Positions 13,340 to 27,500 of a stretch of 64,000 nt of DNA are shown here, piece by piece (positions within the stretch are counted from its first letter, which is position 1; every line of letters begins with the position of its first letter). The notes below the pieces were generated by a model that saw nothing but the letters and a program-made list of their open reading frames with translations, did not search any database and was not told the origin of the DNA. The stretch covers positions 15,006,434-15,070,433 of the forward strand of contig NC_072471.1 in the NCBI RefSeq assembly GCF_027596085.1, written 5' to 3'. The stretch is from Anoplopoma fimbria. Its lineage: Eukaryota; Chordata; Actinopteri; Perciformes; Anoplopomatidae. Both the position numbers and the translations under genes were made by a program.

Positions 13340-16246
13340 CTCAGTCTCATTACAAATACAGACAGTGCCATGCTGAGCAGATGCTCCTCAGCATGTATCA
13401 CATCTTACACCTTTGAATAAAGCCTGCTCGGGATGCAACTGCAGATTGCCTGGGTGTGCTGATAGCCAGAGTGCCTTCATGAAGTGGATGTTAAGAGAAA
13501 ATTTTACATTTTATAAAATTTCTATTCTTCAAGTCTGTCCTCATATCAGATCTCTTCATAATCTAAACCCAATCTGTAAACCCCTGAAGTGTCATATTTT
13601 CACGATTTTAGTGAAATACCAAGAATAGTCAAGAGTTGCCTTTAATCAAGTTAAACATATACGTCTTTGGTTTTTCAAGTTGAGGGAATCACAAGATGCA
13701 CCACATTTTTGTCTTGTCTCGGTGTCAGACAAAGCGGACTCTGTGTTTTATTTCAGGAAAACAACTTTGGGGATTTCTAAATTACTTATATCTGTGCATT
13801 GTCTTATTTATTTGTTAACATCCTTACTATTTCTCATAGATGATAAAGGAAAATTGCTATACATAACACAATGCCTTTTGATTATTTTATCAAGGCATTT
13901 GTCATGATGCACTTATACATACTAACATTTGGGGAGTGAAGAGGAAAATTCATGTTTGTAGTCTTGGTCTTGACTCAGCCTGGCCATGTCTTTGTCTTGA
14001 CTTGCTCACAACCCCTCAAAATCTCTGAGGGCGGTGGTCCACCATCGAGGGTCGACGATTCATTCACATGATGGGTATCAAATGAAGTACTACTTTAAAA
14101 GTACAGGTGTTGGGGCTGGCACAGAGATTTGTTTTTTTAAACAAACCCGTGCCTAGGTTAAACTCATTTTATTGAGAGACAAGATTTGTTCTTTCCTGTA
14201 GGTGAGTGGAGAAGTTTACAGACGGCACCCATCAGCAGAATTTTATATTTGCTAATGTGATGAATTTAAAGCAGCTCACCTGAGCAGGATCAGATAGTCT
14301 CCTCTGTTACAAATGAGACCCATAAAACAGGTGTATTTTCACATGTACAGTACAGCCTGATGACTCAACAGTCATGTGTGCTGTCTGAGGAAAAGAGACG
14401 GCCCATTGCAGGTGTTTCCTCACTCCTGGTTTTGTAATTAGCTGTCAGCACCTTGAGCTTGACCATGTAATTGGTTCCGATGCTGCTTTCAACTCATTAA
14501 AGTTGACTATTTGAGAACTTGATTTGCTCCGTGTCCTTCAGAGTGAGAGAAAAGAAAACATTCAGTTCAGGAGCAAACCAATCCTCCACCAATGTGCTCC
14601 GGCGGCTTAAAAAGTGGAAGACAGCTGAGAAGCTTACTGGGTCATCCTTCTCTGACAGTCAGATCCAGTACTGACTGGTCACAGGGCTTTGTGTGGCACT
14701 GCTTTTCATCTATCACTGACATATGTGACACCCTCCATCAGTGCAATATATCTCATCTTTTTGGATTCCACCAAAGCCTGTCCAGAGATGTTGCTGCTGA
14801 ACAAGATATATACACCAGAACCATACAGAAACAGCACTGAACTGTCGTCAGAAAATCCTTTAATAAAGCCGGATATGTTAGAAATGTCATGAGTTAGTGT
14901 TATGAACGTCTGTACTTTTATAGTGCCTACGGTATATTTGTAGATCAAAGGGGGCTGCATGTGGCAATGTATGGTTATTAAGTGATGAAACCTATGCATA
15001 ATCATCGGAAACCAATCTTTACCCTCCTATTAGCTCTGTTTTGATCTCCACTAACTCCTGAGAAAGGTGAAGAAAAGAGAAAGCCTCACCAGCTACTAAG
15101 TTGTATGTCATCCGGTGCTGGGAGAAAATGTACAGAGGTTCTATCAGAGCTTTTCTATGACAACAGCTGCCTGCTGTGTCTTGAAATAGACTCAAAACAA
15201 TAAAGTTGTTGGCGGTTAGGGTTATTGACATAAAGCGATAATTGTGCCGCATTCCGTTTCACCACTTGTTTTGTCTTCTGTTTTAAATCCAGCGCGCCCC
15301 AGGCTGAAAAAAATCACACTGATAATGAATTTTTGAACATGAGTCTTTCTGGCAACTAAAACAGATTGGCAACCGTCTCAAGTGGCACCTGCAACATCTG
15401 GCTTGTACATCAGCAAACCAACAGATCCCAGAGACCTGAGACTGGAGCTCAGTGGGTTCTGCAGTCTGGGGGTTTGCTGTTACTCATTTCTGGCATGTTA
15501 CTGTACTCTCAAGCCAATGAGACTGCATTCCTTCTTTTTCTCTCTCACTCCCACAAGTGTATAGTAGCCTGACGTTGAGCCAGAGCGGATAGGGAGCTGC
15601 AGAGGCAAAGACGTGATGTAGAGTATATTCATCACCGCCTCCACTGCTCCTTATTCTCCATCAGAAATATTTTTTTGTTTGTTTTTTTGTCTGTCAGATT
15701 GCAAGAATGGCAGCTGATGTAAGATCACAGGATCACGCTTGAATACACAAGACAGTCTGTGTGACATTTGATTAAAGACTTTAGGGCCACAGTAGAGCAG
15801 ATTCCACATAGACTAGTTTTATTTTTACACTAAAAACATGTTTAAATGGATTGTAAAAAAGAAGCTTGAAAGCCGGGTAACCATACACATTTATAAGTCT
15901 ACAGTGTCTTATTTTATTATTTATTGATGATCATTGCATTCATGTTGTGAAAGGCCACTAAGCTAGATTAGCTGTGGGCTAACATGGCTGGCCTGAACAT
16001 CAAAGGTCTGCTGTATTTAGCAGCAGAGCTCCAGGCTTTTCATAATATTATCTCTGCTCACGTATTTCATTACTTTTCTTGAGGTTTGGTCGAGTGTTGG
16101 GTGGATCAATGAGCATCAATACTATCAATACTAAATCTTGTCTTTCTTCTCTGTTGTACCCATTTTTATTTCATTGGAGAGTGGAGAGACTGTCTCAGGA
16201 AAAGAAAAACGTTCTGTTGTCTTCAGGTGTTAGATCACGCTCCGGG

Positions 16247-16365
16247 TGTAGCTGCTGGCTGTAGCTTCATGTTTAACGTACAGACACGAGAGTTATATTG
16301 ATCTTCTCATTCGACTAGCCAAAGAAAGCGAATAAATGTATTTCCCAAAATGTCAAACTATTACT
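16247..16365 (-). repeat. Fold-back interspersed repeat, antisense end fragment
   Basis: The segment (ggctgtagcttcatgtttaa ... tctcattcgactagcc ... cccaaaatgtcaaac) is the reverse complement of the start of the family seen at 484-660 and 59330-59405. It also matches the right arm of the copy at 46936-47356. Confidence 0.5.
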
Positions 16366-17800
16366 TTACCGTTTGACAATTCATTTGGACTTTATTGAAA
16401 TTAAGAAGTAGCTAATCAATCACACAGGTAGATTGATAAGCATGACACGTTGTTCTTTCCTACATGATAGCACACAAGATATATAATAAAAAGTAAATCA
16501 AAATGTATTTTATTGGTGGTTTTAACTGTGGCATTACTTTGTATTAAATGGAAACTAAATTCTTTGGTAATACCCATCCCTAGTTTAGGCTGGAGTAACT
16601 TTAACTTGCGTTAACTTATTTTATTTGACCTCGTACAAACGGCACAAGAAGCTGCATTCACAGCATTGACACATGATCACCTCATTAAGTTGATATGGCT
16701 ATTGGTTAGCAAACAGTTGCCTATTTACATCCAACAGACGCAGGGCAACATGAGCATTCGTTTGTGTGTTTGTGTCAACCTGGCAAATGCATGACCAACA
16801 GTCTCTCTTCTTTTAGCCCTGTTTTTAAAAGATGCTATAAAGCTCAATAGTGTTGAGGGTAACTGCAACATTGTTTTGCACATAGTCATTTTTTTCATTG
16901 TTGATGTGGAAAAATATAATTTGCAACTTTAACCAGAAATAAACGAATCAAGGCTCCACCCTTTGTATTTTGCTCAACCAATAGCCCTATTTGCACGTGT
17001 TTAATATAACTTCCTCTGTTGATTTCCAATAATTGCGGAAGTCGTCTCTGATCTTAATCCAATGTCCGTAATTTGCTAAATAAAAATTCCACCTCAATTA
17101 ACCTACCATATTTCGCCCAACACACCGGCCATGTGATGATATTAGTGCCTTGCAAATGGGAACACCTTGATCTGGGGTCGTATTGTGGTTATTATTATTT
17201 TTTTTTTTTGCAAAGTATTTTGGCTTCCTCCAAGCCTTTTTTCTGACTCCTTGCCAGTGACGAATTATTGAGACTACGTTAGTAGTCATAAATTAAAGTT
17301 TTTACAGCATTTTGGGTGCAAATTCAGGAGGTTCATCTTGGTTCATAGCATGGAGACTAGGGCTGTATCTAATGTCACTTTTTTTCATTCAAAGCTTTTA
17401 TGGAGGTTTTCAACGAAGCTTTGAATGTATGTTGTATGGAAAAATATGATTTTGTGTCATTTTGGTTGTATAAATGTAATTTATGGTGCTGTAAGATTGC
17501 TGCTTATTAATACATGCTTCATGTGTGTGCAGCAAACAACATTGTCTGCAGTGAAAAGGCTGTTTATGGAATGGACTTGTGGACTGAGACAATCACAGAG
17601 ACAAGGTACGATTGCTGCGTCGCTCGCTGTGTGCGTGAGAAAGAGAGAAGGTGGACTATCAGACGCAATGTTTCTGAATCAATTCTGCTTCTGAGAAATC
17701 TTTGCAAACTGAAAACTAACATGTCTTCTCCTGCTGCCTCTTGGTTTCTCCAGCTCTCTCTCTCTCTCTCACCCTCCCTCCTTGTTTCTACCTCTCTCCC

Positions 17801-20800
17801 TCTCTCCCCTCATATCTCCAGCTGTCGCCTGGTAGAATGTAAATGAGCCTCTCAGCGCCGAGCCCTATGATGGTGTCAGCCCTCCCCTTAGTCTCTGGTC
17901 TCATTAGAGGCCTAGTGTAGCTGACATTTACCCAGCCGCTGTGTTGACTAGCTCTTCATGCAGGCCACATGGGTCAAAACAATACACAGTGAAACTTCAA
18001 CAATCCAAATCTCTTTGGAAAGGAAAGTCGCTGGAGGCTTTAAAATAACTGAATGTTGACAAAAAAACAACACTAAAATGCCAATATAAAGCTTTGAAAT
18101 GTAAAGAGAAAAATATCCCTACACATTCCTTTCTAAATGACCTGTGTGGACAAATTTAAAGCATATTCATTTTTGATGTCCTGTGTCCTTGCTCTATTGT
18201 GTGGGCTGTAAGCATCTGTAAGCTGTCAGAGTGTGTGCATTGATGTCAGCAAGACAAATTCCAGGCAGCTGGACTAATTAAGTTTCAGAATTAATAGCAA
18301 ATGCTCGACATTTGTCTTCTCTTTTTCTTTGCACATAAGAACTCTGAAAGTGTCAAGGTCATTTTGCTCAATAACCTGTGTAATTTACACATTTGTTACT
18401 CCCAGTCTTCTCACTGATAACGTCAGTACACTGCACACTATCATCCTAAGGAGATAATTCAAATTTTCTTTGATTTCGGGGGAGAACAACAAAGCCGCCT
18501 CCTGTGCCCTACAGTAAGCTATAGGAACGGCTCCGTGAGTTTGAAATTAATAGGATGGCCACAGCTATTTCCTGACTCTGCGTCCTCTTGGGACCCTGCA
18601 GCTCTGTTTTTCCTGCGGTCCTCTCATCCTGTTACTAATGCCCGAGTCTGTGTAACCCTTATCTCCATGCTCGCGACATGGCCTGATAGGGCTCTGTGTG
18701 TAAGCAATTAAAACAGCTTATTTGCCAGATAAGTGGGGGAGAGCGGTCAGATAGAAAGCCACAGGCTGCCAGTATCAGGTCTTTAGGTTTCAGCCCCCCG
18801 GGTTAAATAGCCCGGGGGCACTCAGTGAGCCAAACGAGGCGCAGGGCTCAATGTTACTGTGTGGAGGAGCTGAAACTCTGCCAGAGGGGAACACACACAA
18901 GGCCCTCTGTATGTTTTCCACATAACCAACATACAGCGGAATTAATATTTAACCATCTTCATAAATAAAGATAAGGGAAGCTCCATAGAAAGGATACCTT
19001 ATTGTGTTCATATGTATGTAGAGTTAAGTAGCTGTGCACTGATAGAATATCATATTTTCATAATATATCTCCATGTCAAATGAATGCAACTGATTCTCTG
19101 TGAAGTATATTATGTCTGTATATAAAAGTCTGTTTACACTTCTGATTTCTAGCAGGCAGACAGGTGCAATCTATTGTATTCAGAGATGGAATACATGGGA
19201 AGAACTTGCTTTAATATTACAGTAATATTAATCACTACACAGAGATTAATTTAGTGCTCTGTCGTGCAAACTGGAGGTCTCCAGCTTTCACTTTAATAGC
19301 GGCACAGTTACCTTTGACTGACTGTGTTTTACTTTAAATACAGCTTGCACTTTTGGTTTGAAGTTTGTTCCAACAAAAATTTGATCTTACAGGAATGAAA
19401 AATGTTGCCCCCCCCAAAAAAATTGATGGTGCAAGGTTATTAATAAGTGTCCAAAATCCCAATTTGTGATGAATGTGGGACTAAGTTTGAACGTAGCCAC
19501 TGCCTTCTGGTTAATTGATAAGTCTGTCGATATTCTATATTCTTCTTGTTAAAAAAAATTATAAGGACACCAAAAACAAACACCCCAACTTTCTAACTAG
19601 TATTATTTGTGTAGCCAAAGACTGATATAGCAGATTCCTCTCTGAATAGACCACCTTAGAGCTCTGTTGTCGTCCAAAAACTATTAAAAACACATAAACG
19701 TGTACCACTCACTCTCACTTTGTGACATGTTCCTTCATTATGATGAACATTGGCATTGTTGGGGGGTTTTTTCTCCCCCAGACACTGTCCAGCTGCCAGA
19801 CATACACACTATCATACGGAATTAAATAAATAGTTAAAATCATCAGTTGCCCAGCTATTTAAGGGAATTATTTTTTTAAGGTTTACATCTTCAGTAGGAA
19901 TGAATTAGCTTGGGCCTGAGTGCCACAGACAGAGACAGGAAATGGGATCTTTAGTAGCTAGCATAACCAGCTTAACGTTAGCATCACTGTTGTCTCTACA
20001 GCTTGATGGCTAGTTAGAAACAATTTGTTTAGTTTAACTGAGTAAACCATGTTGTGTCTTAAAGAAGGCGATTGTGGCTAAATACCACTTCAAAACGTCA
20101 TCACTAGAACACTGGTCGGCCTTTAGCTTCCTGGTGGTAGCATGAAGTCATGCGTGAAAATACCGTAGTTAGTTTTCATAACGTTATCTTTTTACTTCTG
20201 GTGATTGCTATACACTTCAAAAGTCAGCGTTCAATTGTAAAGATTATCTAAACGTAGAAATATGCAATATTCGGAAATTCAATTGGCTTTTTGTCGAGGT
20301 AATCAGTGCTATGCTAACTGCTAAGGTTAGCCTACAAAGATACGTCATCAATGCAGCACTGAATTGTCTTTTTCATTCTGCTCTACCCTGTTCTGTCAGC
20401 TTCCCGCCTGTCTCCTTTGATTGTAATGTAACAGACAGATCACAACCTCCGTATGACTAACAAAGGCAGCAGCTGACAACAGAAGAAAGACAAACAAACA
20501 GGGTCACAACTACATTTTGAAAGAATTCTCACAGTATCACATATTTTTCTCATAACGTTTCAGATCTATGGGCAATATCAAACCGCTCACTTCTTCAGCT
20601 CAGTCAATTATCTTTTGGACCACCGTAACAGCTTCAGATGTGGTTGCCGGAAGATTTGCTCACAAAGCATGACACGGCAACATGTGTAGATTGGAAAAAG
20701 AGAAAAGGCCGCAGTAACAGAGTCTGCTCTCTGAAGACGACGTAGCAGAGTAACGGAGAAGGAGAAGACCTCGACCTTGGCGGTGACCTGAACAAACTGT

Positions 20801-23689
20801 AATGAGTTCTGAACTTCTGCCTCAGCTCAGTATTGTTGTGGTTTTCAGAGTGCTGAGAGCTGGTAAACAGGATATTGAGTCCCAGATGGGTTTAGCTCGC
20901 ATCATGAAAGTACTGTAGGCCCACAGCTCTGCACAAACCATCAGCCATCGAAAATGAAATGGAGGGAGGGAGGGGAAGAAAGATGTTTCTGCTGTCCAAA
21001 ATGCATGTTGGTGTGTTTTTGTTTGGAGGCTTTCGGAGGCTAGACTTATCCTGCTTGACGGGCACATGTTTATGAGCCACTGGGCCTCACACAGAGCAAC
21101 AGTAAGACGCTGCTGAATAGATACAACGTCCCACACGGGGGAGAAAACCCCGAACACACACAGCAGCCGATCGTCGTTTTCTCTCACTGTCGCTTTCAGT
21201 TCCTCTCACTCGTCGTCTGTCTCCTCCTCTCCTTCTCCCTCTGCATGAAATAGGATCACAGTTTACTGGAGTAGGACTGTTTGATGAGTGGGAGGACAGC
21301 GTGATCACTAACTACAAAGACCAGGGCTGTCCCAGCAGAGGAGGATTCTGGGATGGCACTAGACAACAAGAAATGTAGACCATCGAAGCATGTGAACAGA
21401 AAGCAGAAGTCCATTTTGAAAAAGGCTTCATTTCTGGACAAAGGACAGCCCTGCTGATCACAGCTGCAAAACATTAATTTAACATTTTATTTTATTATTA
21501 TTATTTTATATTATTTATTTTATTTAAAAAGTCATTCTATTTCTTTAAGAGGCAAAAGAAATATTCAATATTTTTCAGACTAGGTCCCCTTTAGGGAGGT
21601 GTGGTCGCCATTCTTATATTTTGCTTGTTGCATTAGTGATTACAGTTAATTAAAATACTTTTTTAATACTTATATCTGCTTTCTACTACATTATAGTGTG
21701 TTATGAACCATTTATTGCATGTTGATACTCTGCTTATAAATGCTCCATAAGGGGGACAGTGTTACCAATCTAACTTTAACTATGATCTTCACCTTACCTT
21801 AACTACACAGTAGTTGCCTTGTGCAGATTATGCAGAAAGAAAGACATTTACAAATACAGTTATTTAAAACTGACAACAAAATTCAATGTCTGTTATTCTG
21901 TCATTTCCCATTGCATTTTTAAAATATGCTACAGTACTGAGTACGGTTAAGGTTGAACCTCAGAGTTGCTGCTTACAACAGACAATTACTTTTAACATTC
22001 CTCTTTCATTTGGTGTTAAGTTTTTTAGTAGTATAACTTAACTGTGTATACTGTTAATATTAAAGATGACAGCTATCGTGTGGAGGGAAATTATGCTTAA
22101 TAAGGTATTATATTTGTTTTACAGGTTTATGACTCTAACCCTGTAATCCCAGCAGTCCCAATTCAAGTCAGATCGACCCTCTCTTCCCTTCTTTCCTGTC
22201 ACACTGCCTTTTATCAAAATAAAAGCCAAAAGATCCCCTTGAGTACATAGTTATGAATAAAAGAGTATGCATGATCATCATTTAAAAAAATTGATCACGG
22301 TTGTAAAAAAAGTAATTTTCCTTTATGCTCAGTGAGCCTGTGCAAGTATTTAAAAAAAGAGGCAATCCAATTATGAACTGCTTAAAAATGTGGCCATTAT
22401 GTTATCAATGCTGGCTGCTTAGGATAGATCCTCATCATCATATTCTACTAATGGGCCCATTTTCCAGTCTATAAATTATTAAAGGCATAAACAAAACATT
22501 GTTTTTTTTAATTAGTATAAAGAAAATATTGCCAGATCTGTCTCTGTACATCTGACCCTACTTTTCTGCAACAACTGACATAAAAAACATTGCAATATGA
22601 TAATTGTTAGGTATAGGACAGACCTGAACTCACCAAGCAGGTGAGGGGATCAGAACCAACAACCTCCAGGTCACAATGCGAGTGTCCAGAGATTACAGAA
22701 GTGTGGTTGGAGGGTGTTAAAGCAATAGAAAGGTAAATCAAAAGAAGTGGTTATCACACTTTTTCATCAACAAAAGTCCAAAGCAGCAGTCAGCGGGAAA
22801 GTGAGACAAAAATTCTAATCAGAAGATGAACAAGGGGAGTCAGAAGAAAGAAGACGGAGGTCAAAGGTGAAAATGTAGAGGGACCTTTTGTTATTATTCC
22901 ATCTCTTCTGCAGAGCTCCTGTTTATTCAACGGCTGGTAATTTTCTTTTACTCCAAATGAAACAGAGTGAGAGCAGAACGAACGATCCGCAGATCAAATA
23001 GAATGTGAAAGAGAGTTGGGGGGGAGAGCCCTCGCTTCCTACTTACATCAAACACCCGCTCAGTGGGTGCCAATCATCCGCCGATATTTTACACAAATGC
23101 CATAGTTTCAGGAGAAGAAATCACAGTTGCCTATCAAGCACCTGACCTCCTCTCAAGGCTTTCATCTGGAGCGACAATGGAGAAATCCCCGGGCAGTGTG
23201 CTGTGGCTTACAGGTTTCATCTAACATGTCCAATCTCATCTTCAACACTGTTCTCTTAGAACAATGAGGAAAAACCTGCCGATTGTAATCATTCCCCTGG
23301 TTCCTCTGCGGTTTCACCAATTAAAAGCATTTTCTGGTAACAAGGAAAACAAGTGACGATGTCCTGCTGCAGATTGCTCCGTTTTAAGATAACGAGTTAA
23401 GCAAATTTGGACAGACTGAGCGAAGTAGAATCTGTTCACAGTTCAGTTGACTCCAACAGCGTCACCTCTTGTATCAGAGATGACACCTCATCAACAAACA
23501 GAGAGATCAGTGTGGAGATCTTTTTCAGTCTGTCTTTCACATAAACAAGTTGAATTCTCTAGCCAGAGCCAGCTGGAGCCACGGTCGTCACGAGGGTAAC
23601 TATTCACATCACAGTTTACAGGACTGTTACAGCTTACTTTTCAACTAAAAGTAACCTTTTTGTGCCTGTTGTAATAATACATTTTATTT
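17801..23689. other. Intergenic, CNE-like patches, no gene
   Basis: I see no gene. Segments at 17820-18000, 18480-18900 and 22920-23420 are richer in GC and in mixed-composition sequence than the AT-rich DNA between them and could be conserved regulatory DNA. The 18480-18900 patch contains a short GC-rich hairpin (18793-18819). This is an impression, not a demonstrated conservation. Confidence 0.4.
18793..18819. repeat. GC-rich hairpin
   Basis: The segment gccccccggg is followed, after a short AT-rich loop (ttaaatag), by cccgggggc, giving a 9-bp GC-only stem. Confidence 0.7.
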
Positions 23690-24020
23690 TTATCCATCCA
23701 TCCATTAGCTAAACCAGCTTATCCTTGAGGAGTGGCAGGGGGGCTGGAGCTGATCTCAGCTGACATTGGGAGAGAGACGGGTACACCCTGGACAGGTCGC
23801 CAGTTAATCACAGTCCTGGCACGCTCACTTTCACACCTACAGGCAATTTTAAAGAATTAACCTAACTTTCATGTCTTTGAACTGTAGGAGGAAACTGTTG
23901 CACCTGGAGAAGGCTCACGCAGGCACAGTGTCAACATCCATACACCACACAGAATGAAGAAGAAAAAGCCGGCCTGCAGAACCTTCTTGCTGTGAGGCAA
24001 CAGTGCCAAACACTGCTCTA
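23690..24020 (-). repeat. tRNA-derived SINE-like element, antisense, diverged
   Basis: Read on the minus strand this matches the plus-strand copy at 33238-33560. Shared blocks include a tRNA-like head (tttggcactgttgcctcaca), a gcaattt/ctttgaactgtaggagga block, acaccctggacaggt, and a tail of tggatggatggat. It is older or more mutated than the 33-kb copy. Confidence 0.75.
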
Positions 24021-24085
24021 CCGGCTCTGTCCAGAGGTAACAAAATGTCCCTACCAACACCTCTATAAGCTAACTCTCAGGCCTT
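24021..24085 (+). repeat. Fold-back repeat fragment beside the SINE-like copy
   Basis: The segment ggctctgtccagaggtaaca, then ctaccaacacctctataagc, matches the internal part of the fold-back family and directly abuts the SINE-like element. This suggests one inserted into or next to the other. Confidence 0.45.
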
Positions 24086-24194
24086 TCTCACAGCAGACTT
24101 CTGGACTTGTCATAGCAGGAAAAGCAGAGATGTTACTAACAACGTTGATGGCTCTGTTCTATTCAAGTGGTCGTGTCTGGATTGGTGGGCATTC

Positions 24195-24515
24195 ACCTCT
24201 AATAGTTAAGGTTTGACATTGATCTGAAACAGCTAAGGTTTGACATTGACCTTAAACAGCTAAGATTGGGCATTGACCTTGATTGGTTTTGTTGAGCGTT
24301 GACCTTGAATGGTTAAGGTTAGGCATTGACCTTGAGAGGTTAAGGTCAGGCATTGACCTGAAATGGTTATGTTTGGACATTGACCTTGAATGGTTAAGGT
24401 TGGGCATTGACCATGAATACTTAAGGTTACTCATTGACCTTAAATGGTTAAGGTTGGGCATTGACCTTGAACGGTTCAGGTTGGCCATTGGTCTCGAAAG
24501 GTTAAGGTTGGGACA
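24195..24515 (+). repeat. 30-bp minisatellite, about 10-11 diverged copies
   Basis: The consensus unit is near ggttaaggttgggcattgac plus cttgaatggt, repeated with substitutions. Because 30 is divisible by three, both strands stay open and give artefactual repeat proteins of 78 and 109 codons. Confidence 0.9.
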
Positions 24516-27500
24516 GGTGATCGGCCAGCAGAGTTTTTGTAAGTTTCCGCAATTTGTTGGCTACCATCTTAACACAACCTATTCAAATGTCCCAGTAAGC
24601 TGTGACAGTTAGCCAGTATGTACAATACCAGGACCCTGAAACTGAAGAGGCTAAATGGAATTCAGCTGTCATTCATTTTAATATTTACCCCGAGTAAACT
24701 TTTCTACTGTGAAAAGTCAAAATAGTCAGTGCATGTGTTTACTTTGTATTTAGGGACTGTTTTAATTGTTAAAATGTTAAAAAAGACATTTTGTGTCAGA
24801 TTATAGATAAGTATCGCCCTTACAAGATACAACTATACAGTTTAAATTAAAAACATGACTTTTTGTTGTGTGATTCAATAATATCTTACATCCTTGTGTC
24901 CCTTCATTTGCTTCTGTTATAGTGCTTTTCAGACTTTGGGTCCAAAATGCATCATGAAAAATGTTAATAAATGAATAAATAAATGAGCATCCACAAAGAC
25001 AGCCTAATTCAAAGACCCCCCACTGTGTGTTGCATTTCACAGCTGTTCAGCGGCAGTGCTAAGTCGGCCTGGTTGGCGAGGAGCAGCGGACTGTGACGCC
25101 TCAGTGTCATCGCTTTGGATCAGTGGCGAGGCAGCGCGGGGATGAGGTCACACGACCCGCCGAAAAAAAGGTGACATTGGCTAATCCGGCGGCGCTGGCC
25201 AGACAGCCGGCACCAGGTTGCCCAGATGGAGGGGGAACTGGTCTGACCCGAGCCAGGCGGCACAGAGCTCTAAACCCGATCACTCATGGTGGAGGACGCC
25301 TCCATCTAACTGGGGACTGCCTGGGCTGCCAGTTTGTAGGAAGGAGCTGTTGGCCGCTAAAAAGCTGCTTCAGGTTGCCAGATGACGTCATGTTCGATTC
25401 GCTGATTCCCTCTGCTCTGTGCTGAGAGACAGCATCAGCGGAGGAAGTATACACCCTTGACAAATAATACATTTAAAATAAAATAAACTTAAGTAAAAGT
25501 ATTTAAGTATCAGCAGTAAAATGAGCTTAAAGTATTAAAGGTAAAAGTAATTTCCCCTCTTACTTATATTTTATTTAACATTCAGATTGCTTGTAATTAT
25601 TTTATATAAAGTTCCCAACCTAGGTCTTAAAATAAATCTAAGGGAGTTATGATATGATTAATATACAACTTTCTCACAAGCATAAGGTTACCAGGGAGTG
25701 CAAAAAGTTTCCGAATTAGAAGCCAAACAGCAATTGGAGTTTTGAATGTTTAATCTCGAGTTGCTTTTTTAAGTCAGAAATGTTCTAATTGGGTAACTTA
25801 ATTGGTCCAACAGTTTTGGACATGGACTCCTTGTGATGTTAAACTAAAGGTCAGGGGAAAGGTGAGGAAGGAGGAAGCTAAGTACACAAAGTTTATTCTC
25901 CAACACCAAGTCTGCTTATAATTAACGCAATAGAAAAAAAAAAAAAAGTGTTGTTCTTTGAGCAGCTCCACCTCTGAGAAATGTATGAATTACACTGTTA
26001 TCTACACACCGGCCCCACTGCTCCACTGTATGCTCTTTGGCCAGTATTTTATATCTGTCTGCAGTCTATTCCTGTTGTCCTCTACTGTATCATCCCTGTG
26101 TTGTAAACTGACAGCATGTCATTTTGTTCCTGTTGTACTTAGCAAATGAAAAGCCTTATGTGTGTGGCTGCAGGCGGAGGAGGAAGCGTCTGGACCTCCC
26201 CCACCCCACCCCAACCCCGCCTCTACCTCCTGCCGTTGTGTCACTGTATTTCATCATCAGAGGACTCACTCCATTTGCTTCAGGTGAGCTGACATTAGTC
26301 TCAGTGCAGGAGGTCAAATCGATACACCGCTATTAAAAGTGAGTTGACTTCCTGTCAGCAGTTTGGTAGTTACACCGACACCCATCAATAACACCAAACC
26401 ATCCAGTATCAGTTCTGTTTAAGACTTAAAGTAGAACAGAGATCTTAAGAGTACATAGACCAGAATATTTATTTAATCGTGTCTATCTGCTCCAGACTGC
26501 AGTGGGGACATTGTTTACCTCTACCGGCTCCATAAAACTCAACCTGGTTGACTATATACTGAGGTCTCCATGGAAGTAAGCACTGATTTGGTGTAAAAAA
26601 AAAAAAAAGTGAGTTGATTGGAAAGCTCCACTAAAGGGACTAACAACTGGGAAATTGCATTTACTGAAGTCCAATACTGAATTGAACTAAAATATGTTGG
26701 GTTTTTACACAGGAGTCTGGTTTCATGAGGTTATGGTTCTAAGAGCACAGGTGGAAAAATCTAACAACTTTACACATCCTTTAATGATATAAGGTCAAAT
26801 ACAATGTAAATAACACAAACAAAAAAAAACATAGTTTTAATAAAGTATGAGGTATCACTGTACAAAAAATGACTGCAAGAAAACATGTCTGTCAGTGGAA
26901 GAAAGTTAATTTATCTCCTCTTTTTACGAAATGTATTTTAGGAAACTATAAATACAAATATAAAAGTATAAATGTAAGCCATACTAGAACGGGGAGTGCC
27001 TGAGAGTCAAACCGGACCCAATACTTATTGTTTCAGTCCTGATTAGATCTCGATGCAGGGCTGATGCTCCACAAATAAACCACTTGCACTGTCTGAAAGA
27101 GGGCAGAAAATGAGCATGCGGGTCGTGAAGGGCTCTTACCTGTAACTGTCCCTTCCCGCACCTTAACGCCCTCTCAGACCATCGGTGGGGCTGCTGCTAC
27201 AATCCAGTGGCGTGTCTGTGATGTGGAGACATTTGCGTCTCTGGACTGGCCTCAAAAAGACAGAAAGAAAGAAAGAAAAAAACCGGGAGTGGTGTCTGTG
27301 AAATCAAACAGCCTTGGGTCAGAATCAGACACGAATGTTGGTCTTCTTCTTCGGCAGCGTTTGGCACCTCATCCGCCGCACAGCCGAGATCCTCCTGCGT
27401 CCAAACCTCCCCTGTCCTCCTGTATTCCGTTATAGTCCAGAAAACAACACTCAGATGAATAACGCGCGTTAATTGCGCCTTTGAGTGGCTGACAACCACC

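Larger units (their letters stand above)
10367..17800. other. Intergenic, no gene seen
   Basis: No conserved reading frame is present. The stretch holds one long (CA)n tract (13245-13337), a short tandem duplication of attaaacacattgtaa near 12880-12907, and a fold-back repeat fragment (16247-16365). The remainder is AT-rich single-copy-looking DNA. Confidence 0.5.

Noticed and set aside
25093..25425. 110-codon GC-rich ORF
   Set aside because: No recognisable motif and no splice or start context. GC content alone can give this length.
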